64,000 bases of DNA, from contig JBBRNL010000007.1 in assembly GCA_038230335.1 (NCBI GenBank), positions 62,001 through 126,000 of the forward strand, in the 5' to 3' direction. The first letter of the stretch is position 1. Each line of letters opens with the position of its first letter. The DNA comes from JBBRDU01 sp038230335 (GTDB lineage Bacteria > Verrucomicrobiota > Verrucomicrobiia > Chthoniobacterales > UBA10450). A program made the translations under genes and the position numbers. Below the pieces are notes generated by a model. That model was not told the origin of the DNA, ran no database searches, and saw only the letters and a program-made list of their open reading frames with translations. Below, piece after piece: positions 45,991 to 54,510 of the stretch.

Positions 45991-47558
45991 AACGGCAGGG
46001 TCCGGTAATGCTGGCAAAGGAAGATGCGCCATGTGCGGACGTGCCGGCCATGACGAAGCACTTCCAAGGTGGCGACAGGATCGGCCGAGGCAAAAGCGGC
46101 ACGCACGTTGTGAACAAGACTTCCATTTGAGCCGTCACGGATGAAGAGAGCGCTCCGGCCGGAGAAAAGATTCACCCCTCCTTCGCTGTAAGGCTGGTCG
46201 TCGCTCTGGTTTGCGTTCGGTGCATTCACGAATTCATCATAGCGCGGCCAGAGAGAAAATTGGTTCAACAAGTCTTGGGACTCGACCAGGTAGACCGGCG
46301 GATGCCCCGGACCGGCCAGTCTCTTATCGTGGAGATAAAACGAAACCTCGGAGGCGCGATCGCGATCGTCCGCGATGAGAAACAATTTCTCGCCGAGGGT
46401 CGCGTCCCATTCGTCGCGCAATTTCTCCACCGCCTGCGTGGCAACACGCCAGCCGCGCAGGCGATCGCTCGGATCGCGGCGAGTCAGGCCGATGTGGAAG
46501 GTGTTCAGGATATCCGAGTCGAGCGCAATCATGCTCATGAGCAGCGCGATCGCCATGGCCAGACAGGCGCTCCGCCGCAACCACGCGCTCGTTTCGAGTT
46601 TGTCCCGCCAGGCATAGGCGGCGAGCAATCCGAATCCGATAAAGGCAAGGGCATCCCAATTTGGCGCGGCCACTTTATTGATGGAGAGGAGAAGATAGAA
46701 GACGAAGACGGGCACGCCGAACCAGAAGAGAAAGAGCACTTTCAACTGCTGGTTGATGCGGCCGAAACTTTTGATCACGCCAATGACGAGGGCGAGGAAG
46801 AGGAACGGAGAATAAAACAGAAAGTGCGCGCCCAGGAATTTCAGAGGCTCGAGTGGGTGGATGCCAACCTCCTCGCTCAGGCCGCCCTTGGTCTGAAGAT
46901 GCGAAATGGTGACCCAGGCGTGCTGCGCATTCCAGATGATCGGTGGAACCGTGCAGAGGGCGAACAGTCCGAGAAGCGAATACAGCCCGGCCTTGGAAAA
47001 TTCCTGACGAAGCCGCGGGGCCAGGGCTAGCACGAGCAGGACAGAAACCAGCTCCAGCGCGTTCGTGTACTTGGATAAGAAACCGAGCCCGATCAACAAA
47101 CCGGTGGCCGGCCAATAAAGTGAAAATTGCGGACTGCGTTCGGTGGCGAGCCAGAAGGTGAACATGGCGGCGGTCCAAAAGAAAATCGATAACGGGTCGA
47201 TCGTCATGAGGAACGCGCCGATGTTGAAAATCGGAGTGACGTTGAGTCCGAGCACCAGCCAGAGCGCGGCCGTTTCTCCAAAGAGGCGGCGTCCGAAAAA
47301 GAAGAGGAGCAGACTGGTGCCGGCCGCGAGTAACGGGCTTGGAAAGCGCACACCGAACTCGTTCGCTCCGAAAATGGCGGTGCTGGCGCGGATGACAATG
47401 GCGATGCCGGGGCCCTTCGTAAAGTAGGCTGGCGCCAGTCGATCCGACCAGAGCCAGTAATGCGCTTCGTCGAACTCCAAATCCTTCGTCGCCAGCATGG
47501 TCAGCCGAATGGCGGTCAGCGCGATGATGAAAATGAAAGCCGCGCGTTTCGTACTCAT
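45987..47558 (-). CDS. Family 39 membrane glycosyltransferase (ArnT-like)
   Basis: A 523-residue inner-membrane protein with about eleven helices. The first loop has LEFDEAHYWLWSDRLAPAYFTKGPG, the acidic catalytic signature of GT39/ArnT-type enzymes, which transfer sugars from polyprenyl phosphate to lipid A or other periplasmic acceptors. The C-terminal 140 residues are a periplasmic domain (FLIADDRDRASEVSFYL). Its ATG overlaps the PAP2 stop and its stop overlaps the GT2 start, giving a three-gene coupled operon. Confidence 0.88.
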   Translation of the reverse strand: MSTKRAAFIFIIALTAIRLTMLATKDLEFDEAHYWLWSDRLAPAYFTKGPGIAIVIRASTAIFGANEFGVRFPSPLLAAGTSLLLFFFGRRLFGETAALWLVLGLNVTPIFNIGAFLMTIDPLSIFFWTAAMFTFWLATERSPQFSLYWPATGLLIGLGFLSKYTNALELVSVLLVLALAPRLRQEFSKAGLYSLLGLFALCTVPPIIWNAQHAWVTISHLQTKGGLSEEVGIHPLEPLKFLGAHFLFYSPFLFLALVIGVIKSFGRINQQLKVLFLFWFGVPVFVFYLLLSINKVAAPNWDALAFIGFGLLAAYAWRDKLETSAWLRRSACLAMAIALLMSMIALDSDILNTFHIGLTRRDPSDRLRGWRVATQAVEKLRDEWDATLGEKLFLIADDRDRASEVSFYLHDKRLAGPGHPPVYLVESQDLLNQFSLWPRYDEFVNAPNANQSDDQPYSEGGVNLFSGRSALFIRDGSNGSLVHNVRAAFASADPVATLEVLRHGRHVRTWRIFLCQHYRTLPL

Positions 47559-48208
47559 TTGGAATCAGTCAGCAGAGCAGGGTGGCGGTCGTAAACACTC
47601 GGCAGCCATCTTGGCGCGGTCCATCGCCAGATTAATTCCAGAATCCCGAGAATGAGTAGCGTCTCGCCCGCGGCCAGAAACAGGGTGCCCAGCACATCGC
47701 TCGGCCAATGCGCCCCCAGGTAAATGCGAGAGTATCCGATGACCGCCGCGACGATCCAATAAAGCCATCCGCGCCGCCGGTAGAATAAGGTAAGACAGAG
47801 TGCGATGGCCGTGTTGTTGGTGGTGTGTCCGGAAGGGAAAGACGGTCCGGACCGGCTCAAGTTTCGGTCCGACTGATCGGAAAAACGAATTGTCGGTTTG
47901 TGAAACATCTTCAGAAAGGCGGGTTGAGCCTTGGCCAGCACGACCATTCGGACGGTGTCGACCTGTTTGGGCCGCCGCCGATCAATCGCCGTTTTCAGGA
48001 AGTTGGTGACCTGTCCGGCGACGACCAGCGTGATGATCAGAGCGACGAGAAAGGCCCGGCCTTTAAAACGGCCGAAGACTGCGACCAACAGAACGATCAG
48101 GATAAGAATCGGCTTCCAAATTTCCGCATCGCTCATCACCGCCATGAACAAATCCAGAGCGGGATTCGTCCATCGTTCGTTGATTAGATGAAAAATCGCC
48201 TCATCCAT
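47555..48208 (-). CDS. PAP2 superfamily phosphatase
   Basis: A 217-residue membrane phosphatase with about five helices and the three PAP2 signatures: KTAIDRRRP, PSGHTTNN and SRIYLGAHWPSDV. This family removes phosphate from lipid pyrophosphates or lipid A. In this operon it may recycle undecaprenyl pyrophosphate or modify lipid A ahead of glycosylation by the GT39 protein. The ATG at 48208 gives the usual short N-terminus. Confidence 0.9.
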   Translation of the reverse strand: MDEAIFHLINERWTNPALDLFMAVMSDAEIWKPILILIVLLVAVFGRFKGRAFLVALIITLVVAGQVTNFLKTAIDRRRPKQVDTVRMVVLAKAQPAFLKMFHKPTIRFSDQSDRNLSRSGPSFPSGHTTNNTAIALCLTLFYRRRGWLYWIVAAVIGYSRIYLGAHWPSDVLGTLFLAAGETLLILGILELIWRWTAPRWLPSVYDRHPALLTDSK

Positions 48209-48224
48209 GATACGGCAGTTATTA

Positions 48225-48309
48225 AGCTTTAAGTGTTGAGTTTTAAGTAAGCACGCGCGCGCGCCACGAACGAACTCCACTTAACACTTCAAACTTGAAA
48301 CTTAAAGCT
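48225..48309. repeat. Long imperfect inverted repeat between divergent genes
   Basis: AGCTTTAAG at 48225-48233 pairs with CTTAAAGCT at 48301-48309, and weaker pairing continues inward (AAGTGTTGAG against CACTTCAAACTT). The middle is GC-rich (CGCGCGCGC). It covers most of the 109-base gap between divergent genes and may be a cruciform or a mobile-element relic. Confidence 0.45.
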
Positions 48310-48317
48310 CTCTCGGA

Positions 48318-48992
48318 ATGCAAAAAATCTTCATCAGCCTGACGCTCTGCATCCTCTCGACCCTGTTGCAGGCCGAGCCCGCGCCGTCCGCGCAGGATAT
48401 TCTCGAGTCGGTCCGCCTGCGCCAAACGCTGCAGCAGATCGATCTGAAGGGACAGCTCCGGCAGAACAACGTCGTCGTGCCCTTTCAACTGGTGCAAAAT
48501 GGGCCGCGCGTCCGTTATATTTTTTCGAACCCGGGCGAAACCTTGCAACTGCAGATCGGGGACGCCGACTCACGCCTTGAAGAAGTGACCAGCGCTGGAG
48601 TCGAGAAAGTGACGCCCGCTCAATTCGATCACAAGATTCGGGGCACAGATGTGACTTACGAAGATTTGGCCCTGAAATTTCTCTACTGGCCGGACGCGCA
48701 AGTGGTTGGGTCGAACAATATTCGAACGCGTAATTGCTGGAAATTGGAGCTGAACGCCCCCAACCGGCAATCACAGTATGCGCGCATGTTGTTGTGGGTG
48801 GACAAGTCAGGCGGCGCGCTCATGCGGATGGAGGGTTACGGACCGAGTGGCGCGTTGTCCAAGCGATTCGAGGTCGTGTCCGCGCAGAAAATAGATAACC
48901 GCTGGTTTTTGAAACAAATGAGGATCGAGCAATTCCAACCCGGGACAAATCGCGTTCAATCGCGGACCTATCTCGAGATCAAAAACAAGTAG
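48318..48992 (+). CDS. LolA-like outer-membrane lipoprotein-sorting family protein
   Basis: A 224-residue exported protein with a signal peptide (residues 1-18, IFISLTLCILSTLLQA). A half-barrel pattern like LolA/LolB follows: LKGQLRQNNVVVPFQLVQNG, YEDLALKFLYWPDAQVVG, CWKLELNAPNRQSQYARMLLWVDKSGGALMRMEGYG. This branch is annotated as lipoprotein-sorting in many genomes but its true role is open; binding of a hydrophobic ligand is likely. The TAG stop is part of a GTAG-hairpin. Confidence 0.75.
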   Translation: MQKIFISLTLCILSTLLQAEPAPSAQDILESVRLRQTLQQIDLKGQLRQNNVVVPFQLVQNGPRVRYIFSNPGETLQLQIGDADSRLEEVTSAGVEKVTPAQFDHKIRGTDVTYEDLALKFLYWPDAQVVGSNNIRTRNCWKLELNAPNRQSQYARMLLWVDKSGGALMRMEGYGPSGALSKRFEVVSAQKIDNRWFLKQMRIEQFQPGTNRVQSRTYLEIKNK

Positions 48993-49012
48993 GGACGTTT
49001 CTCCGAACGTCC
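48989..49012 (+). repeat. GTAG-hairpin overlapping a stop codon
   Basis: GTAG at 48989-48992 (the last three bases are the TAG stop of the LolA-like gene). It is directly followed by GGACGTT (48993-48999), a six-base loop and AACGTCC (49006-49012), a perfect seven-pair stem. Confidence 0.65.
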
Positions 49013-49045
49013 GCTTCTGGGATCACGCAAAGTAAATTGGGTGGC

Positions 49046-49103
49046 GCCGTCTGAATGGGTGAGATGCTTCGCCCCGGCAGCGGCCGGACTGGCTCAGGAT
49101 GAC
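49046..49103 (-). repeat. Dispersed intergenic repeat, copy 2
   Basis: Read on the minus strand it begins GTCATCCTGAGCCAG, continues with an 18-base GC-rich middle, then GCGAAGCATCTCACCC and ATTCAGACGGC. The end blocks match 42607-42655. Lies between the convergent LolA-like gene and tpiA. Confidence 0.65.
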
Positions 49104-49141
49104 AAATGCCCGGAAGAGATTTGCGCAGGACTTCTGCGCCT

Positions 49142-49915
49142 TCACCCCTTTTCGGGCGTACGTGCGGCGTTCACGATTTGAGCAAAGCTTCGCGGGTCCA
49201 GGCTAGCCCCGCCCACGAGGGCGCCGTCGATGTCCGGCTGGGCCATTAGTTCGCTCGCATTATCGGGCTTCACGCTTCCGCCATACTGAATGCGGATGCG
49301 CTCTGAGGTCGATTCATCGGACAACTCAGTCAGAGTCTTACGAATAAAAGCATGCGCTTCCTGCGCTTGATCGGGCGTGGCGTTGCGACCCGTGCCGATG
49401 GCCCAGACCGGCTCGTAAGCCAGCACCGTTTCTTGCAATTCCTTGGCCGTGAACCCGGCCAGGCTGCCGCGCAACTGCGTGGAAAGAACCTTCTCCACCT
49501 CGCCCTGATCTCGTTGCTCGAGCGTTTCCCCCACACAAACGATCGGGCGAAGGGTGGCTTCGTGAGCCGCGCGCAATTTCCGATTCACGATTTCGTCGGT
49601 TTCGCCAAATAAACTTCGCCGCTCACTGTGGCCGAGCACGACGTAACGAACAAACAGATCTCGCAGCAACGGGGCGCTGATCTCGCCGGTGAAGGCGCCG
49701 CTTCGCTCCCAATGCATGTTCTGCGCGCCGACTTTGACGTTATGCGTTTCGCCCAGCAATTCCGTGACTTTCGCAATCGCGGTGAAGGGGGGGATGATGA
49801 CAATATCGACGTCTGCCACGTCGCCCAGTTCCAAGAGAAACACTTCGACAAAGCGAGCGGCTTCCGCCTGCGTCATATTCATCTTCCAATTCGCGGCTAC
49901 GATTTTTTTTCGCAT
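49142..49915 (-). CDS. tpiA: Triosephosphate isomerase
   Basis: A 257-residue TIM barrel interconverting dihydroxyacetone phosphate and glyceraldehyde-3-phosphate. N-terminal AANWKMNMT gives Asn and Lys of the active site, VLGHSERR the catalytic His, and LAYEPVWAIGTG the catalytic Glu and mobile loop. The IQYGGSVKPDNA phosphate-binding loop is present. Third gene of gap-pgk-tpiA; 28 bases after pgk. Confidence 0.98.
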   Translation of the reverse strand: MRKKIVAANWKMNMTQAEAARFVEVFLLELGDVADVDIVIIPPFTAIAKVTELLGETHNVKVGAQNMHWERSGAFTGEISAPLLRDLFVRYVVLGHSERRSLFGETDEIVNRKLRAAHEATLRPIVCVGETLEQRDQGEVEKVLSTQLRGSLAGFTAKELQETVLAYEPVWAIGTGRNATPDQAQEAHAFIRKTLTELSDESTSERIRIQYGGSVKPDNASELMAQPDIDGALVGGASLDPRSFAQIVNAARTPEKG

Positions 49916-49943
49916 GAGTTTTTGGACAGTCGGTAAATCCTGT

Positions 49944-51158
49944 CTAGTTCTTCTCGCTCAAAGCCGCCACTCCGGGTAATTCCCTGCCTTCCAGGAGTTC
50001 GAGCGATGCTCCGCCTCCCGTCGAAATAAAGGTCATTTTGTCGGCCAGTCCCGCCTGCTTCACCGCCGTGACGGAATCACCGCCGCCGATAATTGTATTT
50101 GCGCCGGAGTGCGCCATCGCCTCCGCGATTGCGAATGTTCCCTCTGAAAAATCTGGAATCTCAAAAACGCCGACCGGCCCGTTCCAAAGAATGGTCTTGG
50201 CCTTGGCGATTTCCTCCCGGAAAAGCGCGATGGTGGCGCGGCCGATATCGACCGCCATCCAGCCCTCGTCGATTCCGCTTTGTGGCGACAGGCGTTTCGT
50301 ATTGCGCACCGTGGTTCCGGCGAGAATTTCCCGCGCCTCGAGCGCGTCAACTGGCAGGACCAGGTTTACCTTTCTCTCTTTCGCGAACTCGATCAGTTCG
50401 CGGGCGAGATCCAGCTTGTCTGATTCAACACGGCTTTGGCCGACGGGAATTCCTTGCGCCTGAAAGAAGGTGTTGGCCATGGCGCCGCCGATCAGGATGG
50501 TGTCGGCTTTTTGCATCAACGTTTTCAAGACGCCGATCTTGTCCGACACTTTTGCGCCCCCCATGATGACAAGGAAGGGCTTGGCCGGGTTATCGAGTTC
50601 TTCGTGGAGATATTTGAGTTCCTTTTCCATGAGGAAACCCATGGCCGATTGCGGGACGAACTGGGTAATGCCGGCGGTGGAAGCATGTGCGCGATGAGCC
50701 GCGCCGAAGGCGTCGTTCACATAGAGATCGCCCAGTCGGGCCAAGGCCTCTGCGAATTTAGGATCGTTCACTTCCTCCTCCGGTTGGAAGCGCAGATTTT
50801 CGAGCAGGGCAACATCGCCGTCGCCCATACTCGCGATAATTTTTTCCGTATCGTCGCCGATCGTGTGATGACTGAAAATAACAGGACGCTCGATAAGCTT
50901 ATGTACATAGTCGGCTATGGGTCGGAGCGAATACTCCTCGGCGGGCTTTCCCTTGGGCCGTCCAAGGTGTGACATGAGGATGGTCCGGGCACCGTGCTCG
51001 CGCAGGTAGTTAATGGTGGGCAAAGCTTCGCGGATCCGCGTGTCGTCCGTGATATGCACATGGTCGCCGTGCTCTTCCATCGGGACATTGAAGTCCACCC
51101 GCACGAGCACCCGCTTGCCGGTTACGTTCAGGTCTTGGACGGCGAGTTTCTGTTTCAT
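49944..51158 (-). CDS. pgk: Phosphoglycerate kinase
   Basis: A 404-residue glycolytic kinase making ATP from 1,3-bisphosphoglycerate. RVDFNVPM near the N-terminus, MSHLGRPKG, the hinge region VMGGAKVSDKI, and the C-terminal nucleotide loop GGGDSVTAVKQAGLADKMTFISTGGGASLELLEG are all canonical. The ATG at 51158 (MKQKLAVQDL) is preferred over an upstream extension coding only Arg-rich repeat sequence. Confidence 0.98.
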   Translation of the reverse strand: MKQKLAVQDLNVTGKRVLVRVDFNVPMEEHGDHVHITDDTRIREALPTINYLREHGARTILMSHLGRPKGKPAEEYSLRPIADYVHKLIERPVIFSHHTIGDDTEKIIASMGDGDVALLENLRFQPEEEVNDPKFAEALARLGDLYVNDAFGAAHRAHASTAGITQFVPQSAMGFLMEKELKYLHEELDNPAKPFLVIMGGAKVSDKIGVLKTLMQKADTILIGGAMANTFFQAQGIPVGQSRVESDKLDLARELIEFAKERKVNLVLPVDALEAREILAGTTVRNTKRLSPQSGIDEGWMAVDIGRATIALFREEIAKAKTILWNGPVGVFEIPDFSEGTFAIAEAMAHSGANTIIGGGDSVTAVKQAGLADKMTFISTGGGASLELLEGRELPGVAALSEKN

Positions 51159-51169
51159 TCTTTTTCGTG

Positions 51170-51298
51170 CTCGTGCTCGTAATCGTAATCGAGTGCGCAA
51201 AAATCAATTGCCTCGCGATAAACGTCCAGTTTCTCGTGATCGAAAACGATCTTCATCGGTTAATGAAATTCGTTTATGAGCACGATTACGAGCACGAG
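51170..51298. repeat. Perfect 17-base inverted repeat between gap and pgk
   Basis: CTCGTGCTCGTAATCGT at 51170-51186 and its exact complement at 51282-51298, with 95 bases between. Both arms are low-complexity (CTCGTG/ATCGTA motifs). In the transcript from gap to pgk it would form a long stem closing most of the 149-base gap. Possible roles are transcript processing, partial termination, or a mobile-element footprint. Confidence 0.7.
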
Positions 51299-51307
51299 TA
51301 GGAAGTC

Positions 51308-52309
51308 CTACCCTCCTAACAGCCCCAGCATTTCCACACAGCGATTGCTGTAGCCCCACTCATTGTCATACCAGCCGACAATCTTTACGAATTTCTCGCC
51401 GAGGGAGAGAGTCAGTTTGCTGTCGAAGATGCAGGAATGCGGATTGCCCACGATATCCTGCAGGACGAGCGGTTCATCCGAGAATTCGAGCACGTTTTTG
51501 TAACTTTTATCGCTCGCGGCTGCCTTGAAGGCCGCGTTCACGTCGTCCGTGCTCGCCTTGTTCTTGAGCAGGGCCGTGAAATCGGTGACCGATCCATCTG
51601 GAGTGGGCACGCGGAAGGCGCCGCCGTTCAATTTTCCGTTTAACTCCGGGATGACTTCACCGATGGCTTTAGCCGCCCCCGTGCTGGAAGGGATAATATT
51701 CACCGCGGCGGCGCGAGCCCGCCGCAAGTCTTCGTGCGGCAGATCGAGGATTCGCTGGTCGTTCGTGTATGAATGAATCGTGCTCATGAATCCCAGCTCG
51801 ATGCCGAACTTGTCGTTCAGCACTTTGACCATGGGAGCGAGGCAGTTGGTCGTGCAACTCGCGTTCGAGACGATGTGGTGTTTGCTCGCGTCGTAAATCT
51901 GATCGTTGATGCCGAGACAAATGGTGGCGTCCGGATTTTTGGCCGGCGCGCTGATCAAAACCTTGTGCGCCCCGCCTTTCGAAATATGGAGGTCCGCCTT
52001 ATCGCGACTCGTGAAAAACCCGGTCGACTCGAGGACCACATCCACTTTCAAGTCTTTCCAGGGCAAGGCTCCGGGATCGCGTTCTTTGAGGATTTTAATT
52101 TTATGTCCGCGGACGATGATATTTTCCTCATCGTATCCGACTTCGCCGTCGAACTTCCCGTGCACCGAATCCCATTTCAAGAGATGGGCGAGAGTATGTG
52201 TATCGGTCAGATCATTGACTGCGCGCACCTGCTGCACCTGTTGCTGGGTCATGGCGCGCAGGACATTGCGCCCGATTCGTCCGAAGCCGTTGATAGCGTA
52301 GTTAGCCAT
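51308..52309 (-). CDS. gap: Glyceraldehyde-3-phosphate dehydrogenase
   Basis: A 333-residue NAD-dependent enzyme of glycolysis. N-terminal YAINGFGRIGRNVLRAM (Rossmann loop), the catalytic Cys in SNASCTTNC, and the S-loop and C-terminal WYDNEWGYSNR are present. An Asp in AVNDLTD at the end of the second strand favours NAD over NADP. First gene of the gap-pgk-tpiA operon. Its TAG stop is preceded by G and lies in a small GTAGGA/TCCTAC palindrome. Confidence 0.98.
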   Translation of the reverse strand: MANYAINGFGRIGRNVLRAMTQQQVQQVRAVNDLTDTHTLAHLLKWDSVHGKFDGEVGYDEENIIVRGHKIKILKERDPGALPWKDLKVDVVLESTGFFTSRDKADLHISKGGAHKVLISAPAKNPDATICLGINDQIYDASKHHIVSNASCTTNCLAPMVKVLNDKFGIELGFMSTIHSYTNDQRILDLPHEDLRRARAAAVNIIPSSTGAAKAIGEVIPELNGKLNGGAFRVPTPDGSVTDFTALLKNKASTDDVNAAFKAAASDKSYKNVLEFSDEPLVLQDIVGNPHSCIFDSKLTLSLGEKFVKIVGWYDNEWGYSNRCVEMLGLLGG

Positions 52310-52450
52310 AGGAAAAGATGATTAAAGGTTACGGTTGAAGAGGTACATCGTTAAACCTGAAACGCCCGTGGTTCAACAGCTCGCCCTCGGAAAGAGAGGG
52401 AGTGAGTCCAGGATGCAATCGAATTTCGTTCATAATTGGATGTTCAACTA

Positions 52451-53104
52451 ATGAAAAACCGCCGAGTCACTGTATTTTTGGTTTGCTTGTTTCTGATGCA
52501 ATTCACTCATGCCGGCACGCATCGTTCTCCTCGCGTGAAGACCATTCTCGTTTTGGGCGATAGTTTGTCGGACGGTTTTCGTTTGAACCGAAGCGAGGCT
52601 TATCCGGCTTTGCTCGTGCAGAACCTGCGCGCGGCCCGCTTGGAATTCGACGTGACCAATGCCAGTCAAAGCGGAGGAACGAGCGACGATGGCTTGAGCA
52701 GATTGCCACCTCTTCTCCAGCGCGCGATCGATATTTTTATCCTGGAGCTCGGGATCAACGACGCCTTCCGCGGAGTTCCGACCACGGAGATCCGCGAGAA
52801 CTTGCAGGCGATTGTCGACCAGGTGCGTGGCCGCAACCCGCATGGACGAATCATCATCGCGGGGATGCAGATGCCAAATGATGCAGCGAAGGATTACGTT
52901 TCAGCGTTCAGTCAGATGTACGCCGATCTGGCCGCGAAAAACGACGCGGCCCTCGTCCCTTCGTTGCTCGCCGGAGTCGCCGGGGATCCAAACTTAAATT
53001 TGCCGGATCGGATCCATCCGAACAAGGCGGGCCACAAAATTTTGGCTGAAAACGTCTGGCGCGTGCTCGAGCCGATCGCGCGCGAAGTCAGCGCTGAAAG
53101 ATAG
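52451..53104 (+). CDS. Exported SGNH-family esterase (arylesterase/TesA-like)
   Basis: A 217-residue lipolytic enzyme with a signal peptide (VFLVCLFLMQFTHA). SGNH blocks: nucleophile Ser in ILVLGDSLSDGF, Gly in the SQSGGTSDDGL block, Asn in ELGINDAF, and the Asp-His pair in LPDRIHPN. It resembles TesA-type acyl esterases acting in the periplasm. The ATG at 52451 is preferred over a TTG at 52436. Divergent from gap. Confidence 0.9.
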   Translation: MKNRRVTVFLVCLFLMQFTHAGTHRSPRVKTILVLGDSLSDGFRLNRSEAYPALLVQNLRAARLEFDVTNASQSGGTSDDGLSRLPPLLQRAIDIFILELGINDAFRGVPTTEIRENLQAIVDQVRGRNPHGRIIIAGMQMPNDAAKDYVSAFSQMYADLAAKNDAALVPSLLAGVAGDPNLNLPDRIHPNKAGHKILAENVWRVLEPIAREVSAER

Positions 53105-53163
53105 GCGGGCGGACAGGACGGATTGCGTCAGTGTAGTTGTGCGCCCGGTCAGAGCCCTCGGCA

Positions 53164-53194
53164 AGGTGGATCGCGATCTCCGGGAGCGATGTTA
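53164..53194 (+). repeat. Short dispersed repeat, copy B
   Basis: AGGTGGATCGCGATCTCCG followed by GGAGCGATGTTA, matching the element at 44560-44590. It lies in the 204-base gap between convergent genes, which otherwise shows no gene. Confidence 0.5.
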
Positions 53195-53308
53195 TCGCTG
53201 CAGCAGCGAACTGCTCACTCCCTCCTTGAGGCGGATGCTTTGTTGCTCCCATCAGTAGGTGGACGGCTCTCCGAGCTGTCCGCGTTCCCGAGAAAGGCCC
53301 AGCGTACG

Positions 53309-54367
53309 CTAGACGGCTGGCTGCTGCTGCGTCAGGCAGTGAAACGCGCCCAAGCCCCAAATGAGTTCACGACAATCAATCCCGATGACGCGCCGGTCGG
53401 GAAACAAGCCACTCAGCGTCTCGAGAACTTTCTGGTCATTCGGATCCGCATAGGTGGGAACAAGAACAACGCTGTTGGCTATGTAAAAATTGGCGTAGCT
53501 CGCCGGTAACACGAGATCTTCTCGCACCATTCGGCGTGGCATGGGCAATTCGATGATCTCCAGCGGGTGGCCGCTGATTTTCATGGCGCGAAGACGGCGC
53601 AGATTCTCCTGCAGGGGCTCGTAGTTGGCGCTCGCTCGATCGTCTTCCACCACCGTGACCACGCGGCGTTCGCTGACGAAGCGGGCCAGGTTGTCGATGT
53701 GTCCGTCTGTATCGTCGCCTTCGGTGCCCTGGCCGAGCCAGAGGATGTCAGTCACGCCGAGATAATCGCGCAAACGATTCTCAATCTCCTCCCGGCCCAA
53801 TCCGGGATTGCGATTTTTGTTCAACAGGCATCCTTCGCTCGTCAGCAAAGCTCCTGCCCCGTTCACTTCAATGGAGCCGCCTTCCAGAATCATTCGCGGA
53901 TAGAAAACAGGCAAATCGAGAATTTCCGCGATTCGGGTCGGCACCACCTCGTCCAGTTCGAAGGGCGGATATTTTCCGCCCCAGGCATTGTAATCCCAAT
54001 CAACCACGGCCAGGCGCGGTTCGTCCCGGCGTATCAAAAAAATGGGCCCGTGATCGCGACACCACGGTTCGTTCGTCGGAACGGGATGGAAAGAGATGCG
54101 CTCCACGCGCAATCCGTCGAGCACGGCGCGCGCTTCCGCCTCATGCGCGTCATCGCAAACATTAATGCAGACTTGCTCGGAGCCGATCAGGGCCTCGACC
54201 ATCGTTCGCAAGGTTGGGAGGACCCGATCCAGCGAACCGGGGAAGCTGATGGTTTCGTGCCGCGGCCACGAAAGCCAGGTCGCCGCGTGGGGCTCCCATT
54301 CCGCCGGCATCCGGTAACCGAGCCTGGCCGGTGCCTCATTTTTAGTGGGTGGTGTGGCACTCGGCAT
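53309..54367 (-). CDS. Agmatine deiminase / peptidylarginine deiminase family
   Basis: A 352-residue enzyme of the guanidino-modifying superfamily that converts agmatine to N-carbamoylputrescine. Signature segments: YRMPAEWEPHAATWLSWP, NEPWCRDHGPIFL, DWDYNAWGGKYPPF, ILEGGSIEVNGAGALLTSEGCLLN, DDTDGHIDNLARF, and the C-terminal catalytic Cys344 in GLGAFHCLTQQQP. The upstream frame to 54673 is open, but ATG at 54367 gives the family N-terminus. No putrescine carbamoylase or N-carbamoylputrescine amidase gene is in the window. Confidence 0.93.
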   Translation of the reverse strand: MPSATPPTKNEAPARLGYRMPAEWEPHAATWLSWPRHETISFPGSLDRVLPTLRTMVEALIGSEQVCINVCDDAHEAEARAVLDGLRVERISFHPVPTNEPWCRDHGPIFLIRRDEPRLAVVDWDYNAWGGKYPPFELDEVVPTRIAEILDLPVFYPRMILEGGSIEVNGAGALLTSEGCLLNKNRNPGLGREEIENRLRDYLGVTDILWLGQGTEGDDTDGHIDNLARFVSERRVVTVVEDDRASANYEPLQENLRRLRAMKISGHPLEIIELPMPRRMVREDLVLPASYANFYIANSVVLVPTYADPNDQKVLETLSGLFPDRRVIGIDCRELIWGLGAFHCLTQQQPAV

Positions 54368-54510
54368 GGGAAAGGAGTGTTCAACATTTGAAGAATGACG
54401 TCCAACCGGAACGAATCGTTCCCCAACACGGCTGGCCGATCTCTTCTGGTCAATTTTATGCGGCACCCGTACAATGGCGGAGATGACTGAATCGCGATAA
54501 GCCTCGAAAA

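Noticed and set aside
46260..47030. Plus-strand frame of 256 codons inside the GT39 gene
   Set aside because: Highly charged nonsense composition; the minus strand has a clear membrane glycosyltransferase.
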